Shown here: in pieces, positions 18,525 to 26,954 of the stretch
How the letters are laid out: the number at the start of each line of letters is the position of its first letter
Numbering within the stretch: position 1 is the first letter of the stretch
Assembly: GCA_023383015.1 (NCBI GenBank)
Contig: JAHDXW010000016.1
Location: forward strand, 40,971 to 96,026
Length of the DNA: 55,056 nucleotides
Direction of reading: 5' to 3'
Source: Paracoccaceae bacterium
Lineage (GTDB): Bacteria > Pseudomonadota > Alphaproteobacteria > Rhodobacterales > Rhodobacteraceae
Translations under genes and position numbers: made by a program
Notes under the pieces: model-generated
Seen by the model: only the letters and a program-made list of their open reading frames with translations
Databases searched by the model: none
Told to the model about the DNA's origin: nothing

Positions 18525-18630
18525 TGTGCGTCCCTTCGTCCGTGCCCGGGCGGTCTTCGGACATGCCGTGACCGCCCGCGGGGCCCCCGTTGGCCGCCAT
18601 CTGCTTGCCCATGCCGCCGCGACGGCCGCA

Positions 18631-18644
18631 TTGATCCATGTCAA
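18631..18644 (-). promoter_or_regulatory. FnrL (FNR-type) box serving ccoN
   Basis: TTGATCCATGTCAA matches the FNR/FnrL consensus TTGATNNNNATCAA at 9 of 10 defined positions. A class II promoter with this box at -41.5 would start near 18596, about 70 nt before ccoN. FnrL control of ccoN is established in Rhodobacter sphaeroides. Confidence 0.88.
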
Positions 18645-18671
18645 GCTCAGCTTCGCCCCACGGCGGCCGGC

Positions 18672-18685
18672 TTGATCCCTGTCAA
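18672..18685 (+). promoter_or_regulatory. Second FnrL box, serving the universal stress gene
   Basis: TTGATCCCTGTCAA, the same half-sites as the neighbouring box; the two centres are exactly 41 bp apart. A start point 41.5 bp to the right falls near 18720, 25 nt before the usp ATG and after its AT-poor CATGAC (-10-like). It probably makes usp a low-oxygen gene. Confidence 0.85.
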
Positions 18686-18744
18686 GGCGCGGGGCGCCCC
18701 GCGCGCGCATGACACACCCACCGAACTGGCAAGGGAGAGCCGAC

Positions 18745-19584
18745 ATGGCCTACAAATCGCTGCTTACCATCCTGACGGCCGGCGATCCGATGGCCGCGAC
18801 GCTGGATGCGGCGGTGCAGCTCGCCCGCCGCGAGGAGGCCCACCTCGACGTCTTCTGCCTCGGCGTCGACCGCACCCAGACCGGCTACTACTACGTCGGC
18901 GCCATGGCGCTGATCCAGCTCGAGACGCTGGAGCGCGCCCAGGAGGAGGCCAAGGCCCTCGCCGAGGAGGCGCGCGCCCATCTCGGCAGCCAGGACATCC
19001 GCTGGGGGGTGGAGGCGGCGGTGGCGCAGGTCGGGGGGCTGTCGGCCCTCGTGGGGCTGCGCGCCCGCTTTGCCGACCTCGTCCTGCTGCCCCGCCCCTA
19101 TGGCGAGGGTCGCGGGGTCGAGGCCGAGGCGATCCTGGAATCGGCGCTGTTCGACGGGCAGGCGCCGGTGCTGGTGCTGCCTCCGGGCGGCTCGGTCGAG
19201 CGCATCGGCCGCCGCGTCGTCGTTGCCTGGAACCAGAGCGCCGAGGCGCTGACGGCGGTGCGCCGGGCGCTGCCGATCCTGCGCGCGGCCGAGCAGGTGA
19301 ACATCGTCATCGTCGATCCACCCAGGCACGGCCCCGAGCGGTCCGATCCCGGCGGGGCGCTGTCGCAGTTGCTGGCCCGCCACGGCGTCAGGGCCGAGGT
19401 GTCGATCCTGGCCCGCACCCTGCCGCGGGTCTCCGACGTGCTGGCCCGGCATGTGACCGACAAGGGCGCCGACCTCTTGGTGATGGGCGCCTACAGCCAC
19501 TCGCGCTTCGCCGAATCGATCCTTGGCGGCACCACGCGCAACCTGCTGGAGCAGGCCGGGGTGCCGGTGTTCCTGGCGCGCTAG
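18745..19584 (+). CDS. Universal stress protein (tandem UspA domains)
   Basis: 279 aa, two Usp-like alpha/beta domains. The second carries the nucleotide-binding signature [21 protein letters not shown] (G-x2-G-x9-G-S/T-like pattern) at about 250-270. The first domain lacks a clear ATP motif. The start at 18745 (MAYKSLL) has AAGGGAGAG 6-14 nt upstream. It is divergent from ccoN and shares a 220-bp regulatory region with two FnrL boxes, so it is likely induced when oxygen falls. The molecular role of such tandem Usp proteins is not known. Confidence 0.92.
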   Translation: MAYKSLLTILTAGDPMAATLDAAVQLARREEAHLDVFCLGVDRTQTGYYYVGAMALIQLETLERAQEEAKALAEEARAHLGSQDIRWGVEAAVAQVGGLSALVGLRARFADLVLLPRPYGEGRGVEAEAILESALFDGQAPVLVLPPGGSVERIGRRVVVAWNQSAEALTAVRRALPILRAAEQVNIVIVDPPRHGPERSDPGGALSQLLARHGVRAEVSILARTLPRVSDVLARHVTDKGADLLVMGAYSHSRFAESILGGTTRNLLEQAGVPVFLAR

Positions 19585-19612
19585 GAGGGTGCGCCGGGAC
19601 GCCGCACGACCG

Positions 19613-19644
19613 CGCCTGCCGCCCCCCGCGGGCGGCGGCAGGCG
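19613..19644. terminator. Strong hairpin between convergent usp and fnrL
   Basis: A perfect 11-bp stem CGCCTGCCGCC/GGCGGCAGGCG with a 10-nt loop, placed midway in the 85-bp gap between two convergent genes. It has no T-run, as often seen in GC-rich genomes. It probably terminates or protects both transcripts. Confidence 0.6.
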
Positions 19645-19669
19645 GGCGCGGACGGGCAGACGGGCGGCG

Positions 19670-20416
19670 TCAGACGAGGAAGCCGCCGTCGCTGTCGTCG
19701 CCCGCCTCCTCGACGAGGCGGTCGAAATCGGGGATCAGCACGCCTCGCTTGCCGACCAGCTCGATCACCCCGTCGCGCTTCAGCGCCGACATCTGCCGGC
19801 TCACCGTCTCGAGCGTCAGGCCGAGGTAGTCGGCCATCGCCTCGCGCGTCAGCGGCAGGTCGAAGCTGACCGCGGCGGCGGCGCGGCGCAGCTTCAGCGA
19901 CGCATCGCGCCGGGCGATGATGGCGATCAGGCTGGCGATCTTCTCGCGTGCCGTCTTGCGGCCGAGCAGCAGCATCCACTCCCGCGCCGCATCGAGTTCG
20001 TCCAGCGTCATCTCGAGAAGCCGCTGGGCGATGTGGGGGGTGGAGGCGAGGATGTCCTCGAACGGCCTCTTGCGGAAGCAGCACATCACCAGGTCGGTGG
20101 TCGCCGTGACATCGTAGGCGGCTGTCGCCCGCCCCGGCCTGCCGACGAAATCCGACGGCAGGAGCAGGCCGACCATCTGGCGCCGCCCGTCCTCGAGTGT
20201 CTGGGTGAGCGTGGCGATGCCGGACACCACCGAACCCACCCAGTCCATCCGGTCGCCCGACCAGACAACCGTCTGGCCGGCCTCGAAGCTGCGGTAGTAC
20301 TTGGCCTGCTCCAGCCGGTCGAGTTCGTCGGCCTCGCAGCGCGCGCATACCGCCCGGTGGCGGATCGGGCAGTCCGCGCACTGCTGGTGGATGAGCTTGG
20401 CGTCCTGCACCGACAT
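19670..20416 (-). CDS. fnrL: FNR/CRP-family oxygen-responsive regulator FnrL
   Basis: 248 aa. N-terminal cysteines C13, C16, C24 and C27 plus internal C112/C113 supply the ligands for an oxygen-labile 4Fe-4S cluster; the set matches FnrL of Rhodobacter sphaeroides. A cAMP-binding-like beta barrel, a dimerisation helix (about 135-160) and a C-terminal helix-turn-helix follow. The recognition helix LTLETVSRQMSALKRDG has the E-x2-S-R that reads TTGAT. Start at 20416 with GGGAG upstream. It is divergent from hemN, with an FnrL box covering its own likely promoter. Confidence 0.95.
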   Translation of the reverse strand: MSVQDAKLIHQQCADCPIRHRAVCARCEADELDRLEQAKYYRSFEAGQTVVWSGDRMDWVGSVVSGIATLTQTLEDGRRQMVGLLLPSDFVGRPGRATAAYDVTATTDLVMCCFRKRPFEDILASTPHIAQRLLEMTLDELDAAREWMLLLGRKTAREKIASLIAIIARRDASLKLRRAAAAVSFDLPLTREAMADYLGLTLETVSRQMSALKRDGVIELVGKRGVLIPDFDRLVEEAGDDSDGGFLV

Positions 20417-20436
20417 GCTCCGCTCCCGCCGGATTC

Positions 20437-20450
20437 TTGATCTGCGTCAA
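20437..20450 (+). promoter_or_regulatory. FnrL box between fnrL and hemN
   Basis: TTGATCTGCGTCAA, a 9/10 match to the FNR consensus. Its centre (20443.5) is exactly 41.5 bp before the A of the hemN ATG, the class II activation position. A GAAAAT at 20471-20476 is the likely -10. For fnrL in the other direction the box lies so close to the start that it would cover the promoter core and repress. Confidence 0.88.
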
Positions 20451-20484
20451 GGTCTCCACCCATCATTCCTGAAAATCTCGACTT

Positions 20485-21840
20485 ATGGAAACGGATTCGA
20501 CGCTGGCGCGCCTCGGGCTTTTTGACGCGCGCGTGCCCCGCTATACGAGCTACCCCACGGCGCCCCATTTCGCGGGCGCCGTCGACCATCGGCTGTTTGC
20601 CGCATGGGCGGCCGCGATCCCGCACGGAACGGCGATTTCGCTTTACGTGCACGTGCCCTTCTGCCGGCGCCTCTGCTGGTTCTGCGCCTGCCGCACCCAG
20701 GGAACGTCCTCCGATGCGCCGGTGCGGTCCTATGTCGAGACGCTGAAGGCCGAGGTGGCGCTGGCCGCCGCCGCCCTGCCGGAGGGCACGCGGCTGGCAC
20801 GGCTGCACTGGGGCGGCGGGACACCCACGCTGATGCCGGCCGAATCGATCACCGACCTCGCCGGAGCGATCCTGGCCGCCTTTCCCCTCGCCGAGGGGGC
20901 AGAGTTCTCGGTCGAGATCGACCCCAACGAGATCGATGACGCCCGGCTCGACGCGCTGGCCGCCGCCGGGCTGACCCGCGCCTCGATCGGCGTCCAGGAC
21001 TTCGACCCCGAGATCCAGTCCATCATCGGCCGCGACCAGAGCTACGAGGTGACACGGGCAGCGGTCGAGGCGATCCGGGCACGCGGGGTGAAAAGCCTGA
21101 ACGCCGACATCCTCTACGGCCTGCCGACCCAGTCCGCCCGGCGCATCTCGGACAGCGTGCAGAAGCTCTTGTCGCTGTCGCCCGACCGGGTGGCGCTGTA
21201 CGGCTATGCCCACGTGCCCTGGATGGCGCGGCGGCAGACGATGATCCCGCCCGACTCGATCCCGCGGCCCGAGGAACGGCTGCGGCTGTTCGAGACCGCC
21301 CGGCGGCTGTTCGTCTGGGACGGCTACGACGAGATCGGCATCGACCATTTCGCCCGCCCCGCCGACGGGCTGGCGGTTGCGGCGCGGACGGGACGGTTGC
21401 GGCGCAACTTCCAGGGGTACACTGACGACACCGCCCCGGTGCTGGTCGGGCTTGGGGCCTCGGCGATCTCGCGCTTCCCGCAGGGCTACGCCCAGAACGC
21501 CGCCGCCACCTCGGAGTATGTCAGGGCGATCCGCGAGGGGCGGCTGGCGACGCACCGGGGCCATTCATTCACCACCGAGGACCTGTGGCGCGGCCGGGCG
21601 ATCGAGGCACTGATGTGCGACTTCCGGATCGATGCCGAGGAGTTGCGCCGCGGCTTCGGGGCGCCTCCGGAGGCGCTTGCCGCGGCCTTCCGCGCGGCGG
21701 CGGAGGCCTTCCCCGAGATGGTCGCCGCCAGCCCCGCGAGCTTCGAGATCCTGCCCCGCGGCCGGCCGCTGACGCGGATGGTCGCCCGCAGCTTCGACGC
21801 CTACGACCTGTCCAAGGCCGGCCACAGCTCGGCCGTCTGA
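20485..21840 (+). CDS. hemN: Oxygen-independent coproporphyrinogen III oxidase
   Basis: 451 aa radical-SAM enzyme that decarboxylates coproporphyrinogen III to protoporphyrinogen IX without oxygen. The cluster motif CRRLCWFC (CxxxCxxC) is at about residue 63, preceded by the family signature RYTSYPTAPHF. The glycine-rich WGGGTPTLM and the C-terminal HemN domain are intact. No Shine-Dalgarno precedes the ATG and the expected FnrL-dependent start site coincides with it, so translation may be leaderless. Known as hemZ in some Rhodobacter literature. Confidence 0.96.
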   Translation: METDSTLARLGLFDARVPRYTSYPTAPHFAGAVDHRLFAAWAAAIPHGTAISLYVHVPFCRRLCWFCACRTQGTSSDAPVRSYVETLKAEVALAAAALPEGTRLARLHWGGGTPTLMPAESITDLAGAILAAFPLAEGAEFSVEIDPNEIDDARLDALAAAGLTRASIGVQDFDPEIQSIIGRDQSYEVTRAAVEAIRARGVKSLNADILYGLPTQSARRISDSVQKLLSLSPDRVALYGYAHVPWMARRQTMIPPDSIPRPEERLRLFETARRLFVWDGYDEIGIDHFARPADGLAVAARTGRLRRNFQGYTDDTAPVLVGLGASAISRFPQGYAQNAAATSEYVRAIREGRLATHRGHSFTTEDLWRGRAIEALMCDFRIDAEELRRGFGAPPEALAAAFRAAAEAFPEMVAASPASFEILPRGRPLTRMVARSFDAYDLSKAGHSSAV

Positions 21841-21933
21841 CCGGCCGCGCCGGCGACCTTCGGACGCCGGGAAGCGAGGGCCGTGACGGCCACGAAGGCG
21901 GTCGGCGGCGGGGCGGTTCCCGCCCGGCGGCAT

Positions 21934-21949
21934 GGTCCCGCGGGGGACC
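21934..21949. terminator. Hairpin between convergent hemN and the DUF2484 gene
   Basis: GGTCCC/GGGACC 6-bp stem with a 4-nt loop, lying next to the stop codon of the minus-strand DUF2484 gene in a 109-bp convergent gap. A likely transcript end for one or both genes. Confidence 0.45.
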
Positions 21950-22210
21950 TCAGGTCTCGCGCTCGCCCCGCAGCTTGCGCACCATCCAGCGCCACAGGTA
22001 CCAGACCGGCCAGCGCAGCATGCTAGCCCCCGCGGCCATCACCACAAGCCCCGCCAGCGGGCCGTGCTGCCAGGTGACGTAGCCGAGGATCGGGATGCCG
22101 GCGGCGATCAGGAACCAGGCGGCCGGCCAGTGGTTGCGGCGCGAGGGCAGCAGCGCGAGCAGGGTGGCCACCACCACCCAGAGGCAGGCGGCGGCGAGCG
22201 AGGCGCTCAC
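21950..22210 (-). CDS. DUF2484 small membrane protein
   Basis: 86 aa with a GTG start that overlaps the murC stop (GTGA, 4 nt). Two or three hydrophobic segments ([43 protein letters not shown]) and a basic C-terminal tail with [15 protein letters not shown]. This is the DUF2484 family found almost only in Rhodobacterales between murC and murB. Its function is unknown; its location and coupling suggest a link with cell-wall synthesis. Confidence 0.85.
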   Translation of the reverse strand: MSASLAAACLWVVVATLLALLPSRRNHWPAAWFLIAAGIPILGYVTWQHGPLAGLVVMAAGASMLRWPVWYLWRWMVRKLRGERET

Positions 22211-23631
22211 GCCGCACGCCGCCCCAGCCGGGCGGGCAGGCCGTTGGCCCAGGCCGAGATGGTGCCGGCCCCGAGGCACACCACGATGTCGCCCGGCCGC
22301 GCCTGCTCGCGCACCAGCCGCTCGAGGTCGTCCTCGTCGAGGATGGCGCGGGCGTGGCGGTGGCCGTGGGCGATCAGCCCGGCGACGAGGTCATCGCGGC
22401 TGGCGCCGGGGATCGGATCCTCGCCCGCGGGGTAGACCTCGGCGATGGCGACCACGTCGGCCTCGTTGAAGCAGGTGCAGAAATCCTCGAACAGATGGCT
22501 GAGGCGGGTGTAGCGGTGCGGCTGGTGGGCGGCGATCACGCGCGCGCGCGGGCGGTCGGCGATGGCCTGGCGGGCAGCCTTCAGCACCGCCGCGATCTCG
22601 ACCGGATGGTGGCCGTAGTCGTCGATGATCTCCACCCCGCCCACCTCTCCCACCAGGGTGAAGCGGCGCCGGACGCCCCTGAAGCCCGCCAGCGCGGCGC
22701 GGATGTCGTCCTCGCCCATGCCGAGGTGGCGTGCCACCGCCACCGCCGCGAGCGCATTCGAGACGTTGTGGTCGCCCGGCATCGGCAGGGTGCAGCCCTC
22801 GATCACCCGCCCCTCGGCCTGCAGCGCGACGTCGAAATGCGCCCGCCCGCCGGCAAAGCGCAGCCCGGTGGCGCGGACGTCGGCCTGGGCGTTGAAGCCG
22901 AAGGTGACCTTGCGCCGGTCGGCAAGCCGGCCGACCAGCGCCTGCACCTCGGGGTGGTCGGTGCACATCACCGCCAGCCCGTAGAAGGGGATGTTCGAGA
23001 CAAAATCGAGAAAGCCCCGGCGCAGCGCGTCGAAGGAGCCCCAGTGCTCCATGTGCTCGGGGTCGATGTTGGTGACCACCGCGATCGTCGCCGGCAGGCG
23101 GTTGAAGCTGCCGTCGCTCTCGTCGGCCTCTACCACCATCCACTCGCCGGCGCCGGCGCGGGCGTTGGTCTCGTAGGCCTGGATCACCCCGCCGTTGATC
23201 ACCGTGGGGTCGAAGCCGCCGCGGTCGAGCATGGTGGCGATCAGGGTCGTCGTCGTCGTCTTGCCGTGGGTGCCGGCGACGGCGACGTTGGAGCGCAGGC
23301 GCATCAGTTCGGCCAGCATCTCGGCGCGGCGGACGACCGGCATGCCGCGCCGGCGCGCCTCCTCGAGTTCGGGGTTGCCGGCCCTGATCGCCGAGGAAAC
23401 GACGACGACATCGGCACCGGCCACGTTCTCGGCGCGCTGGCCCTCGAAGACGCGCGCGCCCAGCGTCTCGAGCCGGCGGGTGATGTCGGAGGCCTTCAGG
23501 TCCGAGCCCTGGACGGCATAGCCGAGCGTCATCAGCACCTCGGCGATCCCCGACATGCCGATGCCGCCGATGCCGACGAAATGGATCGGCCCGAGCCCGC
23601 CGGGAAGCTTGGTTGCAGCCTTCGCGTTCAT
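22207..23631 (-). CDS. murC: UDP-N-acetylmuramate--L-alanine ligase
   Basis: 474 aa. Adds L-Ala to UDP-MurNAc, the first peptide step of peptidoglycan. The N-terminal Rossmann motif [17 protein letters not shown] is at 17-33, the ATP loop [10 protein letters not shown] at about 120, and the conserved [10 protein letters not shown] near 320. Start ATG overlaps the murG stop by 4 nt. Confidence 0.97.
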   Translation of the reverse strand: MNAKAATKLPGGLGPIHFVGIGGIGMSGIAEVLMTLGYAVQGSDLKASDITRRLETLGARVFEGQRAENVAGADVVVVSSAIRAGNPELEEARRRGMPVVRRAEMLAELMRLRSNVAVAGTHGKTTTTTLIATMLDRGGFDPTVINGGVIQAYETNARAGAGEWMVVEADESDGSFNRLPATIAVVTNIDPEHMEHWGSFDALRRGFLDFVSNIPFYGLAVMCTDHPEVQALVGRLADRRKVTFGFNAQADVRATGLRFAGGRAHFDVALQAEGRVIEGCTLPMPGDHNVSNALAAVAVARHLGMGEDDIRAALAGFRGVRRRFTLVGEVGGVEIIDDYGHHPVEIAAVLKAARQAIADRPRARVIAAHQPHRYTRLSHLFEDFCTCFNEADVVAIAEVYPAGEDPIPGASRDDLVAGLIAHGHRHARAILDEDDLERLVREQARPGDIVVCLGAGTISAWANGLPARLGRRAA

Positions 23632-24737
23632 TCGGTCCTCCCGGACAGGCGTTCGACCAGGTCCACCAGCCGCTCGGTGGCGTCCGGCCGGCCGTGCGCA
23701 AGCGCCCCCGCGGCCATCCGGGCGGCCACCGCGGGGGCCTGCAGCACGGCGCTCACATGCTCTGCCAGCACTGCCGGTGCAAGCTCCGATTCGGGGATCA
23801 TGATCGCCCCCTCGGCGGCGACGAGGCCACGGGCGTTCGCCGTCTGGTGGTCGGCGGCGGCATGGGGATAGGGGATCAGGATCGCCGGCCGGCCGATCAC
23901 CGCAAGCTCGGCCACCGTCGAGGCGCCGGCGCGCGCGATCACAAGCTGGGCCTCGGCCAGCCGGCGGGGGATGTCGGCGAAGAAGGGGCTGACCTCGGCG
24001 GCCACGCCGGCGGCGGAATAGGCGGCGGCGGCGGCCGCGGCGTCCTCGGGGCGGGCCTGGTGGGCGACGCGCAGACGCGCGCGGACCGCCGCGGGCAGGA
24101 GCGCGACCGCCGCGGGCACGGCCCCGGACAGTGCGCGCGCGCCCTGGCTGCCGCCGATCACGACAAGGCTGAGGGGGTAGTCGCCCGGGGGAGTGTAGGG
24201 GGCGCCGGCGCGCTCGCGCACTGCCGCGCGCACGGGGTTGCCGGTGTGCACCCCGTCCACGCCGGCCGGAAGCGCGGTCGGCCAGCTGCCGCAGGCCACC
24301 GCCTGCACCCGGCGCGCGAACAGGGCGTTGACACGGCCGAGGACGCCGTTCTGCTCGTGGATCAGCCGCGGCAGGCGCAGGAGCACCGCCGCTGCAAGCG
24401 CCGGCACGGTGGGATAGCCGCCGAAGCCGACCACCGCCGCCGGCTGGTCGCGGCGCATCGCCCGCACTGCCGCGACGATGCCGGCCGCGACCCGGAAGGG
24501 CGCCGCGATCCGCCCCGCCGCCCCGCCCCGCGCCGGGGTCGCCGCTGCCACCTGGACCACCCGCACGACATGGGGAAACCCGCCCGCGTAGCGGGCACCG
24601 CGCGCATCCGTCGACAGCACGACGCGCCAGCCGCGGCGTACCATCGCCTCGGCCAGCGCCTGGGCGGGAAACATGTGCCCCCCCGTCCCTCCCGCCGCGA
24701 TCACGAGCAGCGGGTCCGGCCCGCCTGCCCCCGCCAT
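23628..24737 (-). CDS. murG: UDP-GlcNAc:undecaprenyl-PP-MurNAc-pentapeptide GlcNAc transferase
   Basis: 369 aa GT-B glycosyltransferase that converts lipid I to lipid II at the inner face of the membrane. The N-terminal glycine loop [12 protein letters not shown] and the GFGGYPT motif are intact, as is VIGGSQGA and the UDP-GlcNAc binding region [13 protein letters not shown]. Its ATG overlaps the ftsW stop by one base (TGATG). Confidence 0.97.
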   Translation of the reverse strand: MAGAGGPDPLLVIAAGGTGGHMFPAQALAEAMVRRGWRVVLSTDARGARYAGGFPHVVRVVQVAAATPARGGAAGRIAAPFRVAAGIVAAVRAMRRDQPAAVVGFGGYPTVPALAAAVLLRLPRLIHEQNGVLGRVNALFARRVQAVACGSWPTALPAGVDGVHTGNPVRAAVRERAGAPYTPPGDYPLSLVVIGGSQGARALSGAVPAAVALLPAAVRARLRVAHQARPEDAAAAAAAYSAAGVAAEVSPFFADIPRRLAEAQLVIARAGASTVAELAVIGRPAILIPYPHAAADHQTANARGLVAAEGAIMIPESELAPAVLAEHVSAVLQAPAVAARMAAGALAHGRPDATERLVDLVERLSGRTE

Positions 24738-25903
24738 CAGCCGCGCCGCGAGATCAGCGCGTCGCCGATCTCGCCCTGCGGGCGCAGCCGGGTGAAGGCA
24801 AGCAGCATCCCCACCATCAGCCCCATCGCGATCAACGACGAGCCGCCGTAGGACACGAAGGGCAGCGTCATGCCCTTGGCCGGCAGCATCCGTACCGCGA
24901 CGCCCATGTTGATCATCGCCTGCGCGGCGAGGATGCAGGTCAGCCCGGTGCCGGCGAGCCGGGTGAAGGGGTCGCGCTCGCGGCGCAGCCTGAGCAGCGA
25001 GCGGAAGGCGACGGTGGCGAAGAGCGCAAGGATCGCCAGCACCAGCACGACGCCGTATTCCTCGGCCGCGACGGCGATGATGAAGTCAGTGTGCGCATCG
25101 GGCAGCGACCATTTCACCTGGCCCTCGCCAACGCCGACGCCGAACAGCCCGCCCTCCTGGATGGCGTTGGTGGCATAGCCGAGCTGGGTGCGCGGGTCGA
25201 TCTCGGGGGCGAGGAAGCCGTCGATGCGGCGGGCGAAATGCTCCGAGGCGTTGTAGGCAAGCACGCCGCCCGCGGCCGCGAGCCCGGCGATGGCGACGAT
25301 CAGCACCACCGGCGCCCCGGCCACGAAATACATCACCGCCCAGGCAAACAGCACCAGCGCCGCCTGCCCGAAGTCGGGCTGCAGCGCCAGGAGCGCGACC
25401 ACCGCGAGCGCCACCATGAAGGACATCAGCCGGCCGGGCGGGCCGCCGGCTTCCTGCGCCGCGGCCATCAGCCAGGCGACCAGCACCACGAACAGCGGCT
25501 TGAGGAACTCCGAGGGCTGCACCGAGGCGAAGCCAAGCGAGAACCACCGCACCGCGCCCTTGCCGAAGTCGGTGCCGAAGGCGGGCAGGAGCGCGAGGGC
25601 GGCGAAGGCCGCGAGGAAACCCACGACGCCAAGCCGGCGCAGGACCGCCGGCGTCTGCATCGAGGCGGCAAGGATCACGCCGACGGTCAGCACGCCGAAG
25701 AACGCCTGGCGCTGGACGTAGTAGAACGGCGTCAGTCCGTTGCGCGTGGCCAGCGGCGGCGAGGCGGCCAGGCCGAGCAGGATGCCGATGGCGAAGAGCG
25801 CAAGGATGCAACCGAGCGTCACCTTGTCGACAGTGCGCCACCAGCGCGGCAGGACCGCCTCGCCGCCGCGCACCGGTACGGTGCCGTAGACCATCTCGGT
25901 CAT
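24737..25903 (-). CDS. ftsW: Septal peptidoglycan glycosyltransferase FtsW (SEDS family)
   Basis: 388 aa with about ten membrane helices. The SEDS signatures [15 protein letters not shown] (with the catalytic-region residues) and [14 protein letters not shown] are present. FtsW polymerises lipid II at the septum with FtsI. Start chosen at 25903 (MTEMVYG), with GAGG about 11 nt upstream; the open frame reaches further but overlaps the ArsR promoter. It is separated from murD by an oppositely oriented cassette, so it must have its own promoter. Confidence 0.95.
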   Translation of the reverse strand: MTEMVYGTVPVRGGEAVLPRWWRTVDKVTLGCILALFAIGILLGLAASPPLATRNGLTPFYYVQRQAFFGVLTVGVILAASMQTPAVLRRLGVVGFLAAFAALALLPAFGTDFGKGAVRWFSLGFASVQPSEFLKPLFVVLVAWLMAAAQEAGGPPGRLMSFMVALAVVALLALQPDFGQAALVLFAWAVMYFVAGAPVVLIVAIAGLAAAGGVLAYNASEHFARRIDGFLAPEIDPRTQLGYATNAIQEGGLFGVGVGEGQVKWSLPDAHTDFIIAVAAEEYGVVLVLAILALFATVAFRSLLRLRRERDPFTRLAGTGLTCILAAQAMINMGVAVRMLPAKGMTLPFVSYGGSSLIAMGLMVGMLLAFTRLRPQGEIGDALISRRG

Positions 25904-26043
25904 GGGTCTGCCTCGACTGCCCTGCCCTGCGCCCGTTTGCCGGGTCTGGCCGAGAGGATAGCGGGTCGGCCGGCTTCTCGCCAGCGGAAATCCGCGGCGG
26001 TGCACGGTTGACATTAACTGACAGGTTATATAGCATCATAGTT
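25904..26043. promoter_or_regulatory. Divergent ftsW / arsR promoter region
   Basis: 140 bp between divergent genes. The arsR side has a clear promoter (see next entry). No obvious promoter for ftsW-murG-murC was recognised on the other strand, although the cluster upstream runs out of same-strand genes here and one is required unless transcription reads through 1.5 kb of antisense genes. Confidence 0.4.
26008..26036 (+). promoter_or_regulatory. Promoter of the ArsR-SRPBCC cassette, probably giving a leaderless mRNA
   Basis: A perfect -35 TTGACA (26008-26013) and, 17 bp later, TAGCAT (26031-26036) or, at 15 bp, TATAGC. The start point would fall at or within a base or two of the arsR ATG at 26044, and no Shine-Dalgarno is present. 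A small dyad TAAC-N6-GTTA (26015-26028) in the spacer could be the ArsR operator. Confidence 0.7.
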
Positions 26044-26451
26044 ATGAAACAGGCGCCCGACCTTTCGGCCGTCTTCGCGGCCCTTGCCGACCCGACGCGA
26101 CGCGCCATTCTCGGCCGGCTGGCAGGCGGCGAGGTGACGGTCGGCGAACTCGCCCGCCCCTTCGCCCTGAGCCAGCCGGCCGTGTCGCGCCATCTGCGGG
26201 TGCTGCAGCAGGCGGGGCTGGTCGAGGCCGGTCGCCGCGCCCAGACGCGCCCCCGCCGGCTGAGCGCGGCGGGCCTGAGGCTTGCCTACGACTGGCTTGC
26301 CGCCTACCGCGGGCTGTGGGAGGACCGCTTCGCCCGGCTCGATGCGCTGCTCGCGGCCCTGCCCGATGCGGCGGAGGGCGCCCCGCACGATACCGCCACC
26401 ACTGCCCCCGCCCGCCCGGCCGATGTCAGGGAGCCCCCAGATGCCGCTTGA
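26044..26451 (+). CDS. ArsR-family winged-helix repressor
   Basis: 135 aa. Begins MKQAPDLSAVFAALADPTRRAILGRL, the usual ArsR opening, with the helix-turn-helix LARPFALSQPAVSRHLRVLQQAG. There are no cysteines anywhere, so it lacks the metal-thiolate site of ArsR/SmtB sensors and belongs with the ArsR proteins that pair with SRPBCC/AHSA1 genes. A 45-residue Ala/Pro/Asp-rich tail follows the wing. It overlaps the next gene by 11 nt and probably represses its own operon. Confidence 0.9.
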   Translation: MKQAPDLSAVFAALADPTRRAILGRLAGGEVTVGELARPFALSQPAVSRHLRVLQQAGLVEAGRRAQTRPRRLSAAGLRLAYDWLAAYRGLWEDRFARLDALLAALPDAAEGAPHDTATTAPARPADVREPPDAA

Positions 26452-26920
26452 GATCGCCCCGCTTGGCGAAAGGTCCGTCCGCATCCGGCGCAGCTTTGCC
26501 GCCCCGCGCGCCGGCGTCTGGCGTGCCTTCACCGAGCCCGCGCTGGTCACCAAGTGGCTGTGGGCACGGGCCCATCCGATGATCGAATGCGTGCAGGACG
26601 TGCGGCCAGGCGGGCAGCTGCGCTGGGTCTGGCAGGGGCCCGCGGGCTGGCGCATGGGGCTGTCGGGCAGCTACCTCGAGGTCGTCCCGCCCGTGCGGCT
26701 GGTGCATACCGAGCTCTTCGACGAGGACTGGACGGGCGGCGAGGCGGTGGTCACGATCCTCCTGCACGACGTCGCCGGGGGCACGGCGATGGAGATGACG
26801 GTCGCCTATGCCTCGCCCGCCGCCCGCGATGCGGTGCTGCGCACGCCGATGGCCGAGGGGATGGAGGAGGGCTACGCGCGGCTCGACACCTTCCTGCCCC
26901 TCTGGGCCGGTGCCGCCTGA
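26441..26920 (+). CDS. SRPBCC/AHSA1-domain protein 1
   Basis: 159 aa. START/Bet v1-like helix-grip fold of the AHSA1 (Aha1 C-terminal) type: RRSFAAPRAGVWRAFTEPALVTKWLW at the N-terminus, the central PGGQLRWVWQGP, SGSYLEVVPPVRLVHTE, and the C-terminal EGMEEGYARLDTFL. Such proteins bind hydrophobic ligands; the ligand here is unknown. Start at 26441 with AGGGAG 7 nt upstream, inside the end of arsR. Confidence 0.88.
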   Translation: MPLEIAPLGERSVRIRRSFAAPRAGVWRAFTEPALVTKWLWARAHPMIECVQDVRPGGQLRWVWQGPAGWRMGLSGSYLEVVPPVRLVHTELFDEDWTGGEAVVTILLHDVAGGTAMEMTVAYASPAARDAVLRTPMAEGMEEGYARLDTFLPLWAGAA

Positions 26921-26954
26921 GCCTTCCTGCAGCCGCCGCACAGGAGCCCCGCCG

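Noticed and set aside
16167-19829. A 1220-codon open frame on the plus strand across the cco genes
   Set aside because: It is antisense to ccoO, ccoN and others whose products carry every expected motif. The frame is open only because of extreme GC content, and its translation is a His/Asp/Gly/Arg-rich shadow.
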